Below the pieces are notes generated by a model that was given only the letters and a program-made list of their open reading frames with translations, ran no database searches and was not told where the DNA came from. A stretch of 64,000 nucleotides of DNA, from positions 33,683 through 97,682 of the forward strand of contig JAFXCR010000016.1 in assembly GCA_017516465.1 (NCBI GenBank), given 5' to 3'. A program made the translations under genes and the position numbers. Source of the stretch: Ruminococcus sp. (GTDB lineage: Bacteria; Bacillota; Clostridia; Oscillospirales; Ruminococcaceae). Below, in pieces: positions 1-9,000 of the stretch (its first letter is position 1; every line of letters begins with the position of its first letter).

Positions 1-267
1 TTCAAAGAGTTTATTGTTGAAATTCTCAAGCTTTACGATATATCCGCCTGACTTTATTTCGCATTTCTCTACTATCTGATTACGTTCAGAATCAGAAAAT
101 ATTTTAAGGTCATTGTCAGTAAGATAAGCGTGACATTCATAATCAGAAGGATGATTTCCGGTCCCCTCGTCAATAAAGGAAAAACCGAGTTGATCAGCAA
201 TGAATTTTGCAGTTGTACTCTTTCCTGAACAAGGCAGTCCCTCGACAATTATTAGTTTATTTGTCAT
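1..267 (-). CDS. P-loop nucleotide-binding protein, N-terminal part (runs off the window)
   Basis: The first 89 codons of a minus-strand gene; the reading frame is open to base 1, so the C-terminus lies outside the window. Residues 10-18 read GLPCSGKST, a Walker A motif preceded by a hydrophobic beta strand, as in small kinases and AAA-type nucleotide-binding proteins. The visible part is too short to name a substrate. A G-rich Shine-Dalgarno (about 271-278) precedes the ATG at 267. It lies 13 bases after the zinc-ribbon gene in the same direction, so it is probably the last visible gene of the his transcript or a downstream read-through gene. Partial because of the window edge, not because of a break. 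Confidence 0.75.
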   Translation of the reverse strand, partial: MTNKLIIVEGLPCSGKSTTAKFIADQLGFSFIDEGTGNHPSDYECHAYLTDNDLKIFSDSERNQIVEKCEIKSGGYIVKLENFNNKLFE

Positions 268-280
268 GCGAATCCCCCCG

Positions 281-493
281 TTATCTCTCATCAAAGGCTG
301 CAAGAACCTTCATACATTCGTCGCAATACCAGCCTTTACCGTAAAGATGAAGCGATACAGCACCTTTCTTGAAAAACTTTCTTTTGCTTTCATCCGGAAT
401 CCATCTGAGAGTTGTTCCTATTTCAGAAAATGTGCCTCCCGACGCTTTTACTTCACCTTTTTTCATTTCTTTATTGCATTCAGGACATTTCAT
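281..493 (-). CDS. small zinc-ribbon protein of unknown function
   Basis: A 70-residue protein with CPEC near the N-terminus (residues 3-6) and CDEC near the C-terminus, giving a four-cysteine zinc ribbon; the middle is basic. The reading frame extends upstream to 514, but the ATG at 493 is chosen because GGAGG lies 6 bases before it and the protein then starts directly at MKCPEC. The gene begins 17 bases after the hisH stop and its Shine-Dalgarno lies between them, so it is the next cistron of the his operon. It resembles short DUF-type zinc ribbons in Firmicutes. No histidine-related role can be derived from the sequence. Confidence 0.7.
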   Translation of the reverse strand: MKCPECNKEMKKGEVKASGGTFSEIGTTLRWIPDESKRKFFKKGAVSLHLYGKGWYCDECMKVLAAFDER

Positions 494-510
494 ATTTCCC
501 TCCGAAAAAA

Positions 511-1116
511 TCACTTGATTAAATTTCCGAAGTTTCTGAGAATTTTAAGTCCTGTATCGCCGGATTTCTCAGGGTGGAACTGTGCTCCGTACACGAATTT
601 TCCGTTATATACAAGTGCCGGAACTTTTCCGCCGTATTCTGAAAATGCTGCAATATCCTTGTCATAACAGTGAGCCTTGTAGGAATGAACGAAGTATACA
701 TACTCATCATCACCGATGCCTTCAAGCAGCGGACAGTCATTGAGTTTTTCGAGTTTATTCCAGCCCATGTGAGGAATAATCAGATCGGGAGCCTCCATTT
801 TGCGTACATCTCCGCTGATAAGTCCAAGACCGTCACATTCACCGAACTCATATCCTTTTTCAAATATAAGCTGCATTCCGAGACAGATTCCGAGAAAAGG
901 CTTTTTTGCAGCTTCTTCCTTTATTGTGTCGATAAGTCCCGTTGCAGCAAGCTTTTCCATAGCTGCCGGAAATGCTCCGACACCGGGAAGAATTACAGCA
1001 TCAGCATTCTGTACGGCTTCTTTATCTGATACAAGGGCACTTTCAAGACCGAGGTAGTCAAGTGCATTTTTAACGCTGAATATATTTCCTGCACCGTAGT
1101 CAATTATTGCAATCAT
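511..1116 (-). CDS. hisH: imidazole glycerol phosphate synthase, glutamine amidotransferase subunit HisH
   Basis: A class I glutamine amidotransferase of 201 residues. It supplies ammonia to HisF, which makes imidazole glycerol phosphate and AICAR in histidine synthesis. The nucleophile is Cys78 in GICLGMQ, and the His/Glu pair is in FHPEKSG (His181, Glu183). The oxyanion-region motif PGVGAF is at about residues 44-49. The length is normal for the family. Its ATG overlaps the hisB stop by one base (TGATG), so the two are translationally coupled. Its partner hisF is not in the window. Confidence 0.96.
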   Translation of the reverse strand: MIAIIDYGAGNIFSVKNALDYLGLESALVSDKEAVQNADAVILPGVGAFPAAMEKLAATGLIDTIKEEAAKKPFLGICLGMQLIFEKGYEFGECDGLGLISGDVRKMEAPDLIIPHMGWNKLEKLNDCPLLEGIGDDEYVYFVHSYKAHCYDKDIAAFSEYGGKVPALVYNGKFVYGAQFHPEKSGDTGLKILRNFGNLIK

Positions 1117-1715
1117 CAGAGAACTCCTTTCGTTGAAAGTGTTGAGCCGTCACTATTGTATGAAACGGCTGTTTTCAGTGCATGAGCAACTGCCTTGTAA
1201 ACCGCTTCTGCTTTATGATGATCGTTGCTGCCGTACATAAGATTTATGTGGAGCGTCATTCCGGAATTAAATGCAAATGCACGGAAGAACTCCTCTGTCA
1301 TGCAGAGATCATAATTACCGCAGCTCTGATTTGTAAACGGGCAGTTGAATACGAGGAACGGTCTGTTTGAAAGATCAAGACTTGCCATTGCAAGAGATTC
1401 ATCCATAGGGATATATGCAGTTCCATAGCGGACAATACCTGATTTCGCACCAAGAGCTTTTCCGAGTGCCTGTCCGAGTGCAATGCCTGTATCCTCAATA
1501 GTATGGTGACAGTCTACATCAAGATCTCCCACAACATTAATGTTCATGCTGATACCGCTGTGTTTGGAAAGTGCGGTCAGCATATGGTCGAAAAAGCCTA
1601 TTCCTGTATGAATATCGGAATTTCCTTTTCCATCGAGAGTAACAGATATTTCAATATCAGTTTCCATTGTTTTACGCTTAACAGAACCAAAACGTACAAT
1701 ATTTTCTTTACTCAT
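1116..1715 (-). CDS. hisB: imidazoleglycerol-phosphate dehydratase HisB
   Basis: A 199-residue single-domain dehydratase that converts imidazole glycerol phosphate to imidazole acetol phosphate. The metal-binding histidine signatures are visible as DCHHTIEDTG and, near the C-terminus, SNDHHKAEAVYKA. There is no histidinol phosphatase domain as in the enterobacterial fusion, so the phosphatase must be encoded elsewhere. Its start overlaps the hisC stop by four bases (ATGA), and its stop overlaps the hisH start, which marks it as an internal gene of a tightly packed operon. Confidence 0.97.
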   Translation of the reverse strand: MSKENIVRFGSVKRKTMETDIEISVTLDGKGNSDIHTGIGFFDHMLTALSKHSGISMNINVVGDLDVDCHHTIEDTGIALGQALGKALGAKSGIVRYGTAYIPMDESLAMASLDLSNRPFLVFNCPFTNQSCGNYDLCMTEEFFRAFAFNSGMTLHINLMYGSNDHHKAEAVYKAVAHALKTAVSYNSDGSTLSTKGVL

Positions 1716-2770
1716 ATACTGAAATACCTCCTCAGTGTTTTTATCAGCTTTGTATTTTCAGATTCACTGCCGGCTGTTATTCTGAGATAGCCGTTGAATT
1801 TCCGTACTGCTATGGAGTTTTCAAGCAGGTACTCGTATATCTCCTGAAATTTCTCTGTTTTTATAAATACAAAGTTGGTGCGGGGTTTATACACTTTTTC
1901 AAAGCATGAACATTCTTCATTGATTAAAATTATATCCTCATAAAGCTTCTTTGTGTTTCCGATTATTGTATCACAACACTTTTTCAGATACTCCTTTTCA
2001 GAAAGTATATCTGCAACTATTGTCTGAGCCACAGAATCGTTATTGTACGGCGATTTAGCAGCTCTTATCGCATTTGTTATTGTTCTGTTCGATACAGCAA
2101 ATCCGAATCTTACTGCTGCCATTCCGATAGCTTTTGAGCAGGTCTTGAGTATAATAAGATTATCGTACCTGCTTACCTCGTCAAGAAGTGACTGATCCCA
2201 GAAATCCATATATGCTTCATCAAGGATTACAAGACAGTCTTCAAGTGAGCTTATAATCCTTCTTACATCATCCTTTACAAGTCCCAATGATGTCGGATTA
2301 CATGGATTCGAGAAAATAAGTCCCTTTGCATTGCTTTCCTTGCAGAATTCAATAAGCTTGTCGGGATCTATGGTAAGCTCCTCTTCCTTCTGATAAGTGC
2401 AGACGTTTACTTCATAAAGCTGGGCATAGAATCCATACATGGAAAAGTCATGCGATACATTGACAATAGTATCTCCGCTTTCAAAGAAACAGCTTGTAAT
2501 TACACTTATAAGCTCATCGGAACCATTTCCGGCAGTGATGAGTTCCTCCGGAACATTGTAAAGCTCTGAAAACGCCTTGACAGGCTTCTTTGCGATACAA
2601 TCAGGATAACGATTGAAATTTATCTGCGAAATACTGCGGCAGATCTTTTCCTTGAGTTCTTCACTGAAATCAAAACAGCTTTCGTTAGCGTCAAGTCTGA
2701 TTTTATAATCTCCGGTGATCGGCTCGTAAGGTACAAGATCCTTCAGCTTTCTGTTAAGTTCATATCCCAT
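1712..2770 (-). CDS. hisC: histidinol-phosphate aminotransferase HisC
   Basis: A fold-type I PLP aminotransferase of 352 residues that transfers an amino group from glutamate to imidazole acetol phosphate. The PLP lysine is Lys213 in TCSKAIGMA; the upstream motifs SNPCNPT and DEAYMDF bind the cofactor. The protein starts MGYELNRKL after GGAAAG. A 75-base gap with a GC-rich hairpin separates it from hisD, the only sizeable gap in the operon. The family also includes other aromatic aminotransferases, but the his operon position settles the assignment. Confidence 0.95.
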   Translation of the reverse strand: MGYELNRKLKDLVPYEPITGDYKIRLDANESCFDFSEELKEKICRSISQINFNRYPDCIAKKPVKAFSELYNVPEELITAGNGSDELISVITSCFFESGDTIVNVSHDFSMYGFYAQLYEVNVCTYQKEEELTIDPDKLIEFCKESNAKGLIFSNPCNPTSLGLVKDDVRRIISSLEDCLVILDEAYMDFWDQSLLDEVSRYDNLIILKTCSKAIGMAAVRFGFAVSNRTITNAIRAAKSPYNNDSVAQTIVADILSEKEYLKKCCDTIIGNTKKLYEDIILINEECSCFEKVYKPRTNFVFIKTEKFQEIYEYLLENSIAVRKFNGYLRITAGSESENTKLIKTLRRYFSI

Positions 2771-2804
2771 TGATATTCTTTCCTTTTCTTCAGATTACGG
2801 GAAT

Positions 2805-2834
2805 ACCGCACAGTGCAGTTCAGCTCTGTGCGGT
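2805..2834 (-). promoter_or_regulatory. hairpin between hisD and hisC
   Basis: A perfect 9-bp stem (ACCGCACAG / CTGTGCGGT on the plus strand) with a 12-base loop lies in the only real gap of the his operon. No run of T follows it on the minus strand, so it is more likely an mRNA processing or stabilising hairpin than a terminator. Confidence 0.5.
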
Positions 2835-2845
2835 GAAAATTAATA

Positions 2846-4129
2846 TTACTCAAATCGTACTTTTATTGCGTTTGCGTGTGCAGTTAGTCCTTCTCTTTCA
2901 GCAATAAGAACGATATCATCTTTTGCCTCTCTGAGAGCTTCCTGTGTATAGTAAATATAGCTTGAACGCTTTGTAAAGCTTGCTACTCCGAGCGGAGAGA
3001 AGAATCTTGCTGTTCCGCTTGTGGGAAGAACGTGATTCGGGCCGGCATAGTAGTCGCCAAGAGGCTCTGATGACCAGTGTCCAAGAAATACTGAACCAGC
3101 GTTGTCAAGTGCTCCGATAAGCTCCATAGGATCCTTCATGAGAACTTCAAGGTGCTCAGGAGCAATTTCATTTGCAAGTGCAACTGCCTGTTCACGAGTC
3201 TCAACGATTATCATTGCACCGTAATCCTCAAGCGATTTATCTATAATGCTCTTTCTGGAAAGATATTCCTTCTGACGGTTTATTTCTTCGATTGTTCTGT
3301 CTGCAATTTCCTCGCTGGTAGTCACCATAATTGAGGATGCAAGAACATCATGCTCAGCCTGAGACATAAGATCAGCAGCAGCAAACTTTGGTTCAGCAGT
3401 TTCGTCTGCAATAACAAGAATTTCACTCGGTCCTGCAATCATGTCGATATCAACCACACCGTAAAGAAGCTTCTTTGCTGTTGCAACGTATATATTTCCG
3501 GGACCTACTATTTTGTCGCACTTTGGAATTTCCTCTGTACCGTATGCAAGAGCTGCAATTGCCTGTGCACCGCCTGAAAGGAATACTCTGTCAACACCGC
3601 AGATCGCAGCTGCAACGAGAATGTCCTTGTTAGGTGTGCCATCCTTAAGAGGCGGAGTTACCATTACGATTTCCTTTACACCAGCAATTTTTGCAGGAAT
3701 TGCATTCATAAGTACGCTTGAAGGATATGCAGCTGTACCGCCAGGAACGTACAGTCCTACTCGTTCAAGACCTCTTATTCTCTGTCCGAGAATAACTCCG
3801 TTTTCCTTTGGAGCTATAAAGCTCTGCTCTACCTGCTTCTGGTGGAAATCTGCAATATTTGCCTGTGCATTCAGAAGTGCATTGACAAAATCTTCGTCTG
3901 CTTCTGTAAGTGCGTCATTTATAACATCTCTTGGAACTTCATAGTACTGAGGAAGGTTTCCGTCAAATTTAAGAGTGTAATTCTTTACAGCGTCATCGCC
4001 GTTTTCTTTGACATTTTCGATTATTTCTCTTACTACTTCCTCAACCTTTTTATTTGTTTCACCGCTTCTCTTTTTAAGATCAGCAAGAAATTCAGCTTCT
4101 GCAATACCGTCTGCGTATATTTTCTTCAT
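2846..4129 (-). CDS. hisD: histidinol dehydrogenase HisD
   Basis: A 427-residue zinc- and NAD-dependent dehydrogenase catalysing the last two oxidations to L-histidine. Recognisable stretches are VPGGTAAYPSSVLM, the GPGNIYVATAKK loop, DMIAGPSEILVI, and the catalytic region EIAPEHLEVL containing the Glu-His pair. Full length. Its start overlaps the hisG stop by one base. The stop is followed by the hairpin that separates it from hisC. Confidence 0.97.
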   Translation of the reverse strand: MKKIYADGIAEAEFLADLKKRSGETNKKVEEVVREIIENVKENGDDAVKNYTLKFDGNLPQYYEVPRDVINDALTEADEDFVNALLNAQANIADFHQKQVEQSFIAPKENGVILGQRIRGLERVGLYVPGGTAAYPSSVLMNAIPAKIAGVKEIVMVTPPLKDGTPNKDILVAAAICGVDRVFLSGGAQAIAALAYGTEEIPKCDKIVGPGNIYVATAKKLLYGVVDIDMIAGPSEILVIADETAEPKFAAADLMSQAEHDVLASSIMVTTSEEIADRTIEEINRQKEYLSRKSIIDKSLEDYGAMIIVETREQAVALANEIAPEHLEVLMKDPMELIGALDNAGSVFLGHWSSEPLGDYYAGPNHVLPTSGTARFFSPLGVASFTKRSSYIYYTQEALREAKDDIVLIAEREGLTAHANAIKVRFE

Positions 4130-4758
4130 TACAGGTTCTCCTCTATCAGTTTAATAAGATTTTCTATCTCAGCCTGTCTCATTTTAAGACTTACTGTATT
4201 TGCGATAAGTCTTGCAGAGATAGGTGCAACATCTTCGATTACTTCAAGACCATTCTCCTTGAGTGTTGTACCTGTTTCAACGATATCAACAATACCATCA
4301 GCAAGCTCAAGAAGTGGTGCAAGCTCTACGGAGCCTTCAATCTTGATTATCTCTGTATCCATTCCCTTCTTCTCAAAGAAGCGGCGTGACACATTGGGAT
4401 ACTTGGTTGCAATAGTCTTTATTCCGTATCCGCTGTAAAAATCATAATCCTTCTTTGTCGCAAGTGCAAATTTACATCTGCCAAAGCCAAGATCTACAAG
4501 CTCATAGAACTTTCCATCCATTTCCATTATCGTATCCTTGCCGACAACACCGATATCACATACGCCATGTTCAACGTAAGTAATAACGTCATTTGCCTTT
4601 GCAAGTACTACTTCAAGATTTCCATCAGGAACAGGAAGAATAAGCTTTCTGCCCTTTTCTCTTACAGCAGTACAGTCAAAGCCAAGCTTTTCAAGAAGTC
4701 CGACAGTATCTTTTTCAAGTCTTCCCTTTGTAAGGGCTATTCTTATAGGTTTGCTCAT
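4129..4758 (-). CDS. hisG: ATP phosphoribosyltransferase, short form, catalytic subunit HisG
   Basis: A 209-residue HisG that joins ATP and PRPP in the first step of histidine synthesis. It starts MSKPIRIALTKGRL, typical of the family. At this length it lacks the C-terminal ACT-like regulatory domain of long HisG, so it belongs to the short form that works as an octamer with HisZ. This agrees with hisZ directly upstream, overlapping by four bases. The PRPP-binding region contains EIIKIEGSVELAP and DIVETGTTL. Confidence 0.96.
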   Translation of the reverse strand: MSKPIRIALTKGRLEKDTVGLLEKLGFDCTAVREKGRKLILPVPDGNLEVVLAKANDVITYVEHGVCDIGVVGKDTIMEMDGKFYELVDLGFGRCKFALATKKDYDFYSGYGIKTIATKYPNVSRRFFEKKGMDTEIIKIEGSVELAPLLELADGIVDIVETGTTLKENGLEVIEDVAPISARLIANTVSLKMRQAEIENLIKLIEENL

Positions 4759-5954
4759 TCCATTTCCTCCCCGCTTAACGTTTCTTCCACCACTACAAAT
4801 CTGGCTATCTTCTTATCTATTGCATATGCTCTTGCAGATTCAAGATCTTCAAAAAGTGCATTTTCTACGATCATTCCCTGATCTCTGAATTCCTGAGCTG
4901 TTCTGAATGCCTCAACCTCACACCCTTCAGGAGCATATACAAGCACATCCGGGACAGGCGTCGAAGGAAGGATTCCATTCTTTTCAATTACCTTTGCAAC
5001 ACTATTTACATTCATCGCAAATCCCACAGCAGGAACATCATATCCGAACTCAGATATCAGTCTGTCATATCTTCCACCGGAGATTACTTCCTCACCGTGT
5101 CCCTGTAAATAGCCCTTTATGATAAGTCCGGTGTAGTAGTCTGTCTTGTTTACAAGTCCAAGATCAACTGTGATGCTGCCGGCATTTCCGCAGATCTCAC
5201 ATGAATCACGATATACTTCACAAAGTTCATCGAGAATATGCTTGATTTTTTCATCAGGCATAAGCTCCTCAGCCTTTTCAAAAACTTCTTCGCCGCCAAA
5301 GAGAGCCGGAAGCTTCTTTAATGCGATGATAACAGGACTGTTTCCAAGTGAATCAAGAAGATCATTAAGGGCAGGGAAGTTCTTTGTCTCGATATTACGG
5401 CGGATTTTCTCTTTGATATGATCTGAAACATTAAGCTTGCCGACAAGTTCCTTGAAAATTCCGATATGACCTATCTCTATTGAGAATTCCATATCAAAGG
5501 AACGGAGTGCTTCAATTGCTGTTGAGATTACTTCAAGATCAGCTATTTTAAGCTCAGAGCCTATAAGCTCTATTCCTGTCTGAACTATTTCATCGCTTCT
5601 TCCCTTCAGAGCCGGTTCAGTACGGTATACCGTCTGATTATAGCAAAGCTTAAGAGGAAGCATAGCATCACGCAGACGTGTTGCCACAACTCTTGCAATA
5701 GGCATTGTGGAATCTGGACGCATTACAAGCAGACGCCCCTTGCTGTCAGTGAGCTTGTAAAGATTTTCCTGCGGAAAATACGGGGAATTGAGATTGAACA
5801 CATCAAAAAATTCAAGTCCCGGTGTTATCATTTCACTGTATCCTCTGCTTTTGAAAATTCCAAGCAGAGTTTTTTCTATATTTCTTCTGATTATACATTC
5901 GCCAAAAAGCAGATCCTTTGTGCCTTCGGGAGTGATCAGATCATAATTACGCAT
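4755..5954 (-). CDS. hisZ: ATP phosphoribosyltransferase regulatory subunit HisZ
   Basis: A 399-residue protein homologous to the class II histidyl-tRNA synthetase core but serving as the regulatory partner of short-form HisG. It starts MRNYDLITPEGTKDLL, and the class II motif 2-like region RPDSTMPIARVVATRL follows. The reading frame continues upstream to 5987, but the ATG at 5954 has AGGAGG 6 bases before it. It is the first gene of the his operon and is preceded by a well-formed promoter. A true HisS is less likely because of its length and its coupling to hisG. Confidence 0.93.
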   Translation of the reverse strand: MRNYDLITPEGTKDLLFGECIIRRNIEKTLLGIFKSRGYSEMITPGLEFFDVFNLNSPYFPQENLYKLTDSKGRLLVMRPDSTMPIARVVATRLRDAMLPLKLCYNQTVYRTEPALKGRSDEIVQTGIELIGSELKIADLEVISTAIEALRSFDMEFSIEIGHIGIFKELVGKLNVSDHIKEKIRRNIETKNFPALNDLLDSLGNSPVIIALKKLPALFGGEEVFEKAEELMPDEKIKHILDELCEVYRDSCEICGNAGSITVDLGLVNKTDYYTGLIIKGYLQGHGEEVISGGRYDRLISEFGYDVPAVGFAMNVNSVAKVIEKNGILPSTPVPDVLVYAPEGCEVEAFRTAQEFRDQGMIVENALFEDLESARAYAIDKKIARFVVVEETLSGEEME

Positions 5955-6020
5955 AATATTCCTCCTTTGATAACGAACGAATTGCAATGTCCGTACACTT
6001 TATCGTGCTAACATGATAAT

Positions 6021-6049
6021 ATGATAACATACTACCAAGAAAAAGTCAA
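6021..6049 (-). promoter_or_regulatory. sigma-A promoter of the his operon
   Basis: On the minus strand, -35 TTGACT (6044-6049) and -10 TATCAT (6021-6026) are 17 bases apart. The -35 box begins 2 bases after the polC stop codon. The -10 box is part of a direct repeat, TATCAT-AT-TATCAT, that could be an operator. The leader to hisZ is only about 60 bases; there is no room for a T-box and none was seen. Confidence 0.65.
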
Positions 6050-6050
6050 G

Positions 6051-9000
6051 TTAAAACAGTGACAGCTGTGCAGATTCCGGCAGTTCGCCAAATGCTCCTG
6101 TACTTTTCAGCATATCTATTGTTGTTTTTGACACACCGCTCATTTCCTGAAGCTCCTCTATTGATATGAAGCCGCCGTCCTGAACAGCCTTATAAAGACT
6201 TTTTGCAGCCGTTTCTCCTATTCCACTCATCGCAGAAAACGGAATCCTCAGCTTTCCATCCTCAACAAGATAATCAACTGCATGGGACTTAAAGACATCT
6301 ACCGGCAGGAATTCATAACCTCTTGCCAGCATTTCATTGATGATAAGCAGCATATCGCAAAGATCTGATTCCTTTTTTGTACGGTCGTTGCCGAGTGCCT
6401 TAAGTTCCTCAATGCGGGCGGAAACAGCAGCTTTTCCTGCTACCGCAAGCTCAGCATCGAAATCGTCACCTCGCACTGAAAAATATGTGGCATAGTATTC
6501 CAACGGCTTGTACAGCTTGAACCATCCCAGCTTTATAGCTGCAATAACGTAAGCCGCTGCATGTGCTTTCGGGAACATATACTTGATTTTCAGACAGCTT
6601 TCAATATACCACTCCGGAACATCATGGCTTCTGAGCATTTCAATTATCTCCGGTGTAAACTGCTTTGGTGCCTTGCCCTTTCTTGTCCACTCCATAATCT
6701 GGAATGCCATTTTCGATTCTACACCCTTATAGATCAGGTAAGTCATAATACTGTCACGGGTTCCGATTACGTCAGAAATAGTACAGATTCCCTGATTGAT
6801 GAGATCCTTTGCATTGCCCAGCCATACATCTGTTCCGTGAGAAAGTCCCGATATCTGCAAGAAATCACTGAACTTAGTGGGCTTTGCGTCAAGAAGCATC
6901 TGAATTGTAAAGCCTGTTCCCATTTCGGGGATTCCGAGGCTTCCCGTTTCACAGAATATCTCCTCTGCTGTAACGCCAAGTGCATCGCAGTTGGTACACA
7001 TCCTTATTACCTGCGGATCAGTAGCCGGAACATCCTTTATCTTTATTCCGGTAAGATCCTCAAGGTGCTTGTAAAGCGTCGGAACAACGTGTCCGAGTTC
7101 GTCAAGCTTAAGGATTGTATCATGAAGTGAATTGAATGTAAAATGAGTCGTTATTATATCGGAATCGGCAGAATCAGCAGGGTGCTGCACGGGAGTAAAA
7201 TCATAAACATCGTAATCTGACGGAACAACGACCATTCCTCCCGGATGCTGACCGGTAGTTTTCTTGATTCCTGTACAGCCTATCGCAAGACGGTTCATCT
7301 CCGCATTATTGAGTACTATTCCGTTTTCCTCGCAGTATTTCTTTACATATCCATAAGCAGTCTTATCAGCAAGAACTGAAATGGTTCCTGCCTTGAATAC
7401 GTTTGATTTTCCGAAAAGCTGTTCTGTATAACGATGCGCCCAGAACTGATATTCATCCGAGAAATTAAGGTCAATATCCGGAGCCTTATCGCCATCAAAG
7501 CCGAGGAATGTCTCGAATGGTATATCATGTCCGTCACGGGACATATCTGCTCCGCATTCGGGACAATTCTTCTGCGGAAGGTCAAAGCCGGAGCCATATT
7601 TTCCGTCCGTCATGAACTCGCTGTGCTTGCACTGAGGACAGACGTAATGCGGCGGAAGTGGATTAACCTCAGATATTCCCGCCATTGAAGCAACAAACGA
7701 TGATCCTACCGAGCCTCGTGAGCCTACAAGATAACCGTTTTCAACCGAGTTCCATACAAGCTTCTGAGCAATGATATAGAGAACTGAAAATCCATGCTTT
7801 ATAATTGAAGATAGCTCCCTGTCAAGACGCTTTTCAACAAGCTCAGGCAAAGGATTTCCATATATTTCGTGTGCCTTATCAGTCGTTATCTGCTTAAGCT
7901 CCTCTTCTGCACCTTCGATTTCAGGAGTGAATGTTCCCTTCGGAATCGGACGCACATCCTCAATCATATCGGCAATCAGATTGGTATTTGTAATTACTAC
8001 CTCTTTTGCCTTTTCGGCTCCGAGATATTCAAATTCTGCGAGCATTTCATCAGTAGTTCTGAAATAAAGCGGAGCCTGATTTTCAGCGTCCTTGAAACCC
8101 ATGCTTGTGAGGATTATCTTACGGAATACTGCGTCCTTCTGGTCAATGAAGTGAACATCACAGGTAGCACAGACAGGAATATTCAGTTTTTCGCCCAGCT
8201 CTACGATCTCACGGTTGTACCGCATCAGCTCCTCATCGTTTTCAGCCTTTCCGTCACGGACCATGAATTCGTTATTGCCTATCGGCTGTATTTCAAGATA
8301 ATCATAGAATCCAGCTATTTTCTCAATATATTCCTCATCACGGATATCAAGAATTGCCTGAAACAGTTCTCCGGCTTCGCAGGCACTTCCGAATATCAGT
8401 CCCTCACGGTGCTGTTCAAGAACTGATTTCGGTATCAGCGGCTTCTTATAGAAATACTCAAGGTTGCTGACTGAAACAAGTCTGTAAAGATTCTTGAGTC
8501 CTGCCTGATTCCGTGCAAGAATTATATGGTGGTAGCTCTGGAGCTTCTTTGTTTCTATTTCATACGCAAGCCTGTTAAGCTCGTCCAGCGACTTAAAGCC
8601 ACGGTCGTTCTTTAGTCTGCCGGCAAGCTCAATGTATATCTTTGCAAGCATCAGTGCGTCGTCAGAAGCACGATGATGATCAAATTTTCCAAGCTTAAGC
8701 TGCTTCGCAACGAGATTAAGCCTGTGACGTCCCATTTCCGGAAGCATCGACTGGCACATTACAAGAGTATCAATCCACGAATAATCAAAAACTATATTCT
8801 GTCTCTTGCAGACCTGATTAATCATATTGGTATCAAAACGTGCATTATGTGCTACAAGTACAGGTCTGTCACCACAAAATTCCATGAATTTCCGCAGTGC
8901 TTCGGCTTCACGGGGAGCATTTGCAACATCCTCGTCGCTTATTCCTGTAAGCTCCGTTATCTTTTCCGGAATATGCTTTTCCGGATTGACCTTCGTATTG

